Shown piece by piece: positions 1-4,120 of a stretch of DNA of 5,585 bases. Under the pieces are notes generated by a model that ran no database searches, was not told where the DNA came from, and was given only the letters and a program-made list of their open reading frames with translations. Numbering within the stretch: position 1 is the stretch's first letter; every line of letters begins with the position of its first letter. This DNA comes from Flavobacteriales bacterium UBA7443 (lineage in GTDB: Bacteria > Bacteroidota > Bacteroidia > Flavobacteriales_D > Sanyastnellaceae), in contig DLQB01000138.1 in the NCBI GenBank assembly GCA_002477505.1, forward strand, positions 1 through 5,585, written 5' to 3'. The position numbers and the translations under genes are program-made.

Positions 1-116
1 GCATCAAAATTGCAAGCCATGGCATCTGTGCATCCAAATTGAGGATAAACACAAGAGTCGTTCTCGTAATCAGCGTTGGGGTCAAAATTGAGTGCTGCTT
101 CGTCGGTGCAGCCGCA
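1..116 (-). repeat. Cys-rich units at the left edge, second one cut
   Basis: Residues about 1297-1334. The unit starting at 113 (GCTDEAALNFDPNAD) is a two-Cys unit lacking C2 and C4. The next starts at 35 (GCTDAMACNFDA) and is interrupted by the window edge after the D-A residues. The array therefore continues outside, and neither the true length nor the C terminus of the protein can be judged here. Confidence 0.85.
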
Positions 117-3100
117 GGCGTTTGCATTGCTCACTGGATTCGTCCAGACAGCACCTTCAAAAGTGAATTGATGCGTGCTCGCTTGTTCGTTTGAACCTTC
201 CTCAAAAACTTGAACGTTCAACTGCCCGGAAATGTCGCCATCTGTTGTCAATTGTGCAATCAACACCCTCAAGTCATCACCAGCAACTCCATTGGCACCC
301 CCGTTCAGGATGAACCAGGCACCGCCAACAGCATCATCCAAAGCGACGTTGAGTCCGTCCTCAAATTGTGCCGTCCAATTGGTAGCGCCAGGAGTCCCGA
401 CTGTATTGACCGCATTTTCACCATCGGTCAGTGGTTCGTCGACGCCAACGGTCAACCAACTGTCGAAAGCCAAATCCGGATTGGAAGCGTACAAAGCCGG
501 ATTGACATTTTGAGGCAACAAAGCCCCCAATTCATTTTGATACCAATTTGTGGAGGAAATCAGCTTCAATGTGTCTAGGTCATTTCCATATACAGAAGAC
601 ACAAAGTCCGTGGCATTTTCAGTTGTCGCATAGAAACGATAGGTCACCATCCCCTCCAAGGGGCCGGATGTGTGCACTTGGACTGTGTCAATCTCCAAGC
701 CATACACGGGCGACTCTTCGTCTGCACAGGAACAAAAATCACAAGTACCATCCTCTTCGGTAGCAACATCCGAAAAATTGCAGGCATTGGATTCCGTGCA
801 ACCTTCTATTTCAAATTCATCGCAGACACCATCTTCATCTTCATCATTCAGGCACGATCCATCGCAATCGATATAATCTTGAGGATAGACGCAAGAACCA
901 TCATCCGAATTTGCTGATTCATCAAAATTGCAAGCCAATGCATCGGTGCAGCCCGGCAAGAGCAAAAGGACCTCAATGGTTTGTTGCCATTCTGAAAGGT
1001 TTCCGCAAGCGTCGCTGGCGATATAGGTTCGCTCGTACACGGCAGTTGTGCCATCCAACGATAAGAGTTCATCTTCAGAAAACCAATCCGCATTGCTATC
1101 GCATGCATCCTGGACCACCACAAAGGGATCTGGCACTTCTTCACCTTCGAGCTCGTTGATGTACAAGGTAGCCGAAGGTAAATTCAAAAACTCCGGACCC
1201 AAAGTGTCCGCCACGGCAATCAACTGTTGCGTTTGAGCCACATTGCCCGCATCATCTGTGGCTATAAATGTGCGCGTGCACAAGTAGTTAAACGGCGGAC
1301 AATCGAAGACAAATTCGATGGGGCCATCCACAAACATCACTTGCACGTTTTCATCGCAATCATCCGAAGCCTCAGCCATTTCTGTCGGCATCGACTGACT
1401 GCACAAAATCGTTGAATCCGCTGGAATGTACGTGAAATATGGTGCCGTGATGTCGGGGAAACAAGGATCAACCGTGTAATCACACAAGCCATCATCATCC
1501 GTCGCTTCTTCTTCATAATTGTTCGCCATTTCATCTGTGCATCCTGCAACCTCCAATTCATCACAGATTCCATCATTATCTGAATCGGAGACGCATTCAC
1601 CTGCACAATCCAAAAATTCTTCCGGATATGAGCACGTTGCAGTTGCGGGTGACTCGCACGCATCCTGCAGCGCAATCATCTTATTGAATGCACCATTCAC
1701 GCCATCACCATTTTCAAAAAACTGAACATACATCTGACCCCCCATAATTCCATCGGTCGTGAATTGACCCAGCAATACTTTCAAGTCTTCTCCCGCAACA
1801 CCATTGGCCGCCCCATTGAGCAAATACCATACCCCACCGAGATCATCATTGATGGTCAAAGAACCGCCGGATTCAAAAGGTTCGACCCATGGAGAGTTGC
1901 CCTCTAGAACACTCACCCCTGACTCCTGAGATCCACTGGCAACTGGGCCATCCAACCCTATCGTAACCCAAGAATCAAATTCCGCATCTGGAATCAAAGG
2001 GAAAATAAGTGGGTTGCTCGATTCAGCCAATACCGAACCGGTAGGATGTTGAAAGAATGAAGTGCTGGTGTAAACGTTGGTTGCGAAGTCTTCATCTCCC
2101 GCAACAGCGCTGACAAAATCAGATTCATTCTCGCAGAGCGCATAAATGCGGTATGTCGTGTAGCCCGTCAAGTCGGAATCACCGACCATGCCCTCATGGA
2201 CCGCATATTCTTCAATCGAAATACAGTACCCTTCGTATGCCGTGTAATTGCATGCCTCGGCATCATTACACACCGCTGGGTAATTGCAAGAACCATCATT
2301 TTCAGTAGCCAAATCGAAAAAATTCGAAGCCAGCATATCGGTACAACCCAAAATCTCAAACTCGTTGCAGACGCCATCAAAATCATTATCGTTCAGGCAA
2401 TCACCATTGCAATCAAGAGCATAGTCAGGAAAAATACAGCTTCCATTGTCCGCAACTGTAGCCTCGGGGTCAAAGTTACACGCGGCTGTATTTACGCATC
2501 CCGTGCACGAAACAAAGTCACATGATGAATCACTTTGTGTCGCCGCAGGGTTGTAGTTGCATGCAAATGGATTCGTGCAGCCGGCGAGAGGCAAAATGCA
2601 AGAACCGTCATCCTCAGTAGCATCGGCATCATAATTCTCTGCCATGGCATTGGTGCATCCCATCACCTCCAATTCATCACACGTTCCGTCCGAGTCTATG
2701 TCATTGAGGCAAACTCCGCTGCAGTCGTAGTATTCGGCAGCAAAGACACAGGAAGAAGCGTTGGAGATCGTAAAGTCGGGAGAATAATTACAGGCATCCA
2801 AATTCATGCAACCGACGCAGGAGGTGAAATCACACGAATCGTCTGAAACGTTCGCGGTCATGTCAAAATTGCAAGCTAGCGGATTGATACAGCCGAAGTA
2901 TTCACAGGACCCATTGTCCTGGGTGGCTTCGGGATCATAATTATCCGCTTGCACATCGGTGCAACCCACGCAACTGCTATAATCGCATGTCCCATCTTCA
3001 AACTCAGCTTCTGGATCATAATTGCATGCCAAAGCATTGGTACAACCAGGGTTGAGGCAACTGGTGAAATCACACGAGCCATCATTGTACACCGCATTTT

Positions 3101-4004
3101 CATCGTAATTGCACGCATTCGAGTCCGTGCAACCCACGCAGGTGAGGTATTCACATGAACCATCGTCCGAATCGGCCTGAGGATCGAAATTACAAGCCCA
3201 TACATCCGTGCATCCTTGGCAGTCTTCGTAGACGCATGTTCCGTCATCTTCTGTAGCTGATTCGTCGTAATTGCACGCTTCGGGATCCATGCAACCGCCT
3301 ACCGCTGCAGGTGGCACCAGATCCCAAACTTCTGTGCCTAAAAAACCTTGCTGAAGCTGTTCCGAATCATTTGCACCGTTGGCAGGTATTACTTGTGCAT
3401 TTAGGATGCCTGATGGAATGGATGCTGTGGTAATCTGCATCACCAAAACCCTCAAATCATCGCCGGCAAAGCCATTGGCTGTTCCGTTCAATATGAACCA
3501 GAGCCCTCCCATCTCATCACTGATCTCAAATCCCAATCCGTCATTCGGTGAACCCGCTACAAAATGCTCGACAAATGGTTGACCCGGACTTTCAATGACG
3601 GAAACATCCATTTGTCCCGGGACAGATGGCGCACTCTCCAAACCAATCGTCAACCAACTATCGAATCCCACCTCCGGGAAATAGGAAGTCAATGCAGCGA
3701 TCACACCACCGGAAGTTCCTCCCGTAGCAAAAGGCGTATTGAACATTGGCTCATCCAATTGAATCACAAAAGGATTATCGGCTCCGCCATACAGCGCGGA
3801 AACAAAGTCCATCTCATTTTCGAGCTCAACGTAGATACGATAGGTCGTCATTCCAGACAATTCAGGCATCCCCGAACCATCCCCATGGACCATGTACTCC
3901 TCAACAGCGAAGGTGGTTTGGCCATGCAATGAAGACTGCAAAAGGCTCAGAAATCCGACCAAGAGAGAGGAAAACAAAAACGAAAAAAAGGAACCAAATT
4001 TCAT
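1..4004 (-). CDS. Large secreted Cys-rich repeat/HYR mosaic protein, N-terminal 1334 residues (3' end outside window)
   Basis: One frame stays open from the ATG at 4004 to the left edge; I checked every codon and found no stop or frameshift. The start is firm: an in-frame TGA lies 24 nt upstream (4028-4026) with no ATG, GTG or TTG between, and the ATG begins a signal peptide. Order by residue: signal peptide 1-28; unnamed module copy 1 about 30-235; Cys-rich array 236-594; module copy 2 595-779; Cys-rich units 781-848; two HYR-like domains 849-1016; Cys-rich units 1018-1099; module copy 3 1100-1286; Cys-rich units from 1297 to the edge, which cuts a unit in half. No catalytic motif is seen. 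The mature part has about 10 Lys/Arg in 1306 residues and is very acidic. Role inferred: extracellular or cell-surface structural/adhesive protein. A C-terminal T9SS sorting domain is expected beyond the left edge but not seen. No Shine-Dalgarno-like purine run precedes the start, as is common in Bacteroidota. Confidence 0.93.
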   Translation of the reverse strand, partial: MKFGSFFSFLFSSLLVGFLSLLQSSLHGQTTFAVEEYMVHGDGSGMPELSGMTTYRIYVELENEMDFVSALYGGADNPFVIQLDEPMFNTPFATGGTSGGVIAALTSYFPEVGFDSWLTIGLESAPSVPGQMDVSVIESPGQPFVEHFVAGSPNDGLGFEISDEMGGLWFILNGTANGFAGDDLRVLVMQITTASIPSGILNAQVIPANGANDSEQLQQGFLGTEVWDLVPPAAVGGCMDPEACNYDESATEDDGTCVYEDCQGCTDVWACNFDPQADSDDGSCEYLTCVGCTDSNACNYDENAVYNDGSCDFTSCLNPGCTNALACNYDPEAEFEDGTCDYSSCVGCTDVQADNYDPEATQDNGSCEYFGCINPLACNFDMTANVSDDSCDFTSCVGCMNLDACNYSPDFTISNASSCVFAAEYYDCSGVCLNDIDSDGTCDELEVMGCTNAMAENYDADATEDDGSCILPLAGCTNPFACNYNPAATQSDSSCDFVSCTGCVNTAACNFDPEATVADNGSCIFPDYALDCNGDCLNDNDFDGVCNEFEILGCTDMLASNFFDLATENDGSCNYPAVCNDAEACNYTAYEGYCISIEEYAVHEGMVGDSDLTGYTTYRIYALCENESDFVSAVAGDEDFATNVYTSTSFFQHPTGSVLAESSNPLIFPLIPDAEFDSWVTIGLDGPVASGSQESGVSVLEGNSPWVEPFESGGSLTINDDLGGVWYLLNGAANGVAGEDLKVLLGQFTTDGIMGGQMYVQFFENGDGVNGAFNKMIALQDACESPATATCSYPEEFLDCAGECVSDSDNDGICDELEVAGCTDEMANNYEEEATDDDGLCDYTVDPCFPDITAPYFTYIPADSTILCSQSMPTEMAEASDDCDENVQVMFVDGPIEFVFDCPPFNYLCTRTFIATDDAGNVAQTQQLIAVADTLGPEFLNLPSATLYINELEGEEVPDPFVVVQDACDSNADWFSEDELLSLDGTTAVYERTYIASDACGNLSEWQQTIEVLLLLPGCTDALACNFDESANSDDGSCVYPQDYIDCDGSCLNDEDEDGVCDEFEIEGCTESNACNFSDVATEEDGTCDFCSCADEESPVYGLEIDTVQVHTSGPLEGMVTYRFYATTENATDFVSSVYGNDLDTLKLISSTNWYQNELGALLPQNVNPALYASNPDLAFDSWLTVGVDEPLTDGENAVNTVGTPGATNWTAQFEDGLNVALDDAVGGAWFILNGGANGVAGDDLRVLIAQLTTDGDISGQLNVQVFEEGSNEQASTHQFTFEGAVWTNPVSNANACGCTDEAALNFDPNADYENDSCVYPQFGCTDAMACNFD
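149..707 (-). repeat. Unnamed ~190-residue module, copy 3
   Basis: Residues about 1100-1286. The start (YGLEIDTVQVH) is more diverged than in copies 1 and 2, but the rest follows: VTYRFY, ENATDFVSSVYG, FDSWLTVG (Phe codon at 467), GGAWFILNGGANGVAGDDLRVL and AQLTTDGDISGQLNVQVF. It has no internal Cys but is closely preceded by CDFCSC and followed by NACGC. The second half (ANGVAG through the TTDG segment) is closer to copy 2 than to copy 1, suggesting copies 2 and 3 share a more recent ancestor. Confidence 0.8.
708..953 (-). repeat. Two Cys-rich units before module copy 3
   Basis: Residues about 1018-1099. The unit at 953 is a 50-residue long type with the canonical GCTDALACNFD start, a Y-I-D-C-D-G-S-C segment and a DEDEDG loop. 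The unit at 803 (GCTESNACNFSD) keeps C2 and ends unusually with C-D-F-C-S-C before an acidic linker into module copy 3. The order, long unit then short unit, matches the pairs starting at 2813 and 2501. Confidence 0.85.
957..1460 (-). repeat. Two tandem HYR-like (Ig-fold) domains
   Basis: Residues about 849-933 and 934-1016. The first shows the family's D-I-T-A-P start, a P-A-D-S-T strand, C-S-Q...A-S-D-D-C-D in the middle and Y-L-C-T-R-T-F-I-A-T-D-D-A-G-N near the end. The second repeats this more loosely (D-T-L-G-P-E-F, then V-Q-D-A-C-D, and Y-E-R-T-Y-I-A-S-D-A-C-G-N). HYR-like domains with TDxCGN endings are frequent in secreted Bacteroidota proteins, where they act as extracellular beta-sandwich spacers or adhesion modules. 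The ligand, if any, is unknown. The two Arg residues (TRTF, ERTY) fall at equivalent positions. Confidence 0.75.
1461..1667 (-). repeat. Two Cys-rich units between module copy 2 and the HYR-like domains
   Basis: Residues about 780-848. The first unit is degenerate: it lacks the GC1TD start but keeps an ACE segment in the C2 position, a Cys in the C3 position and the long extension with D-C-A-G-E-C and a DxDxDG loop. The second starts at 1544 (GCTDEMANNYEEEAT) and is of the two-Cys type lacking C2. It runs into DPC-F-P-D-I-T-A-P, the beginning of the HYR-like region. This is the only place where the Cys-rich repeats hand over to Ig-like domains. Confidence 0.75.
1668..2222 (-). repeat. Unnamed ~190-residue module, copy 2
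   Basis: Residues about 595-779. Begins ISIEEYAVH, then TTYRIY, ENESDFVSAV, FDSWVTIGLD (Phe codon at 1979), GGVWYLLNG.ANGVAGEDLKVL and a GQFTTDG segment. It aligns with copies 1 and 3 along its length with only short indels. Unlike them it contains one internal Cys (the ALCEN segment) and is entered directly from a shortened Cys-rich unit (EGYC then ISIEE). The sequence after it (ALQDAC) resumes as a degenerate Cys-rich unit. Confidence 0.8.
2223..3296 (-). repeat. Main Cys-rich repeat array, 12 units (residues 237-594)
   Basis: Tandem units follow the pattern G-C1-T-D-x-x-A-C2-N-Y-D-x-x-A-x-x-x-D-D-G-S-C3-x-Y-x-x-C4. Unit starts (high coordinate) are 3296, 3215, 3134, 3047, 2966, 2894, 2813, 2660, 2582, 2501, 2348 and 2273. 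Most units are 27 residues; those at 2813 and 2501 are 51 residues because they add a DC-x-G-x-C-L-N-D stretch and a DxDxDG loop. Units at 2966, 2660 and 2348 lack both C2 and C4. The block contains no Lys, Arg or His and about 72 Asp/Glu by my count. Such repeats are common in secreted proteins of marine Bacteroidota; their function is not established to my knowledge. Disulfide-stabilised spacer or calcium-binding stalk is my inference. Confidence 0.9.
2673..2702 (-). other. DxDxDG calcium-loop-like (TSP3-like) motif, first copy
   Basis: Encodes D-I-D-S-D-G-T-C-D-E, a thrombospondin type 3/EF-hand-like acidic loop with Asp at positions 1, 3 and 5 and Gly at 6. Equivalent loops lie at about 2393-2364 (DNDFDGVCNE), 1586-1557 (DSDNDGICDE) and 845-816 (DEDEDGVCDE). 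Each sits in a long Cys-rich unit just after a C-x-x-x-C pair and is followed by L/F-E-V/I and the next GCT unit. Calcium binding is inferred from the loop chemistry. Confidence 0.7.
3303..3917 (-). repeat. Unnamed ~190-residue module, copy 1
   Basis: Residues about 30-234. It shares an ordered set of motifs with the copies at 2222-1668 and 707-149: EEYxVH near the start, TTYRIY, EN..DFVSA, FDSWLTIG (Phe codon at 3665), GG.WFILNG.ANG.AGDDLRVL, then a Q.TT segment. Aromatic and Gly positions alternate with polar ones, which suggests a beta-rich fold. This copy has no Cys and sits directly after the signal peptide. I do not recognise a named family. By its place at the N terminus and between Cys-rich arms it is probably a binding or structural domain, but nothing in the sequence proves that. 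Confidence 0.8.
3921..4004 (-). other. Sec signal peptide of the large mosaic protein
   Basis: Residues 1-28. Lys2 is followed by a long Phe/Leu/Ser-rich hydrophobic stretch (about residues 5-22) and a short polar end (SSLHG) before Gln29. Cleavage before Gln29 is the likeliest choice, since mature Bacteroidota exported proteins often begin with Gln. There is no lipobox Cys near the cleavage site, so a lipoprotein is not indicated. The mature protein begins directly with module copy 1. Confidence 0.85.
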
Positions 4005-4024
4005 AAGTGCTCGAATTGAATTAC

Positions 4025-4058
4025 TTCAGATACGAGCGTTTCTTACCTCTGGTTACAA
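4025..4058 (-). promoter_or_regulatory. Weak candidate promoter for the large mosaic gene
   Basis: Only 64 bp lie between the upstream terminator and the ATG, so a promoter for the mosaic gene, if it has its own, must fall largely here. A TTG (4058-4056) followed after 23 nt by TATCTGAA (4032-4025) is a loose match to the Bacteroidota pattern TTG...TAnnTTTG. Only the TA and one following T fit, and the spacing is at the long end. Treat as a guess; readthrough of the upstream terminator is an alternative. Confidence 0.2.
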
Positions 4059-4068
4059 AAAAGCGGGC

Positions 4069-4098
4069 AAAAAAAAAGGGAGGCACAATGCCTCCCTT
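4069..4098 (-). terminator. Rho-independent terminator of the SprB-repeat gene
   Basis: On the minus strand a 9-bp perfect stem (AAGGGAGGC pairing with GCCTCCCTT; arms 4098-4090 and 4084-4076) with a 5-nt loop runs into an uninterrupted run of nine T (4077-4069), two of them shared with the stem. It begins about 18 nt after the stop codon at 4116. The plus strand has no matching T run after the stem, so it acts leftward only. It separates the two genes into probable independent transcripts. Confidence 0.9.
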
Positions 4099-4102
4099 CT
4101 CT

Positions 4103-4120
4103 AATAATTCTGGAATTATT
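4103..4120. repeat. AT-rich perfect inverted repeat overlapping a stop codon
   Basis: Arms AATAATTC (4103-4110) and GAATTATT (4113-4120) are exact reverse complements with a 2-bp spacer, and the TAA stop (4118-4116) of the SprB-repeat gene lies inside one arm. It sits five bases upstream of the terminator hairpin in the direction of transcription. It has no T run of its own, so it is not a terminator alone. It could be an extra 3'-end hairpin stabilising the mRNA, or a chance product of AT-rich sequence. Confidence 0.55.

Noticed and set aside
2223..3296. Regularly spaced ~81-bp DNA motif resembling a CRISPR or satellite array
   Set aside because: The period equals 27 codons, similarity is at protein level, the DNA units are diverged, and the reading frame runs through without interruption.
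2223..3296. Lin-12/Notch (LNR) repeats, suggested by the CN...C...D pattern
   Set aside because: Cys spacing and the GCTD/DGSC framework do not fit LNR, and the units match the bacterial GCTDxxACNYD type closely.
210..4104. Many open frames of 60-130 codons on the plus strand and in other minus-strand frames across the mosaic gene
   Set aside because: They lie opposite or inside a continuous 1334-codon frame with clear domain structure, and their translations show no coherent family features. The recurring Asp/Asn/Cys codons of the repeats simply leave few stops in other frames.
4005..4115. A small gene or RNA gene in the gap between the two coding regions
   Set aside because: The 111-bp gap is accounted for by the dyad, terminator and leader; it has no supported start/stop pair and no tRNA-like fold.
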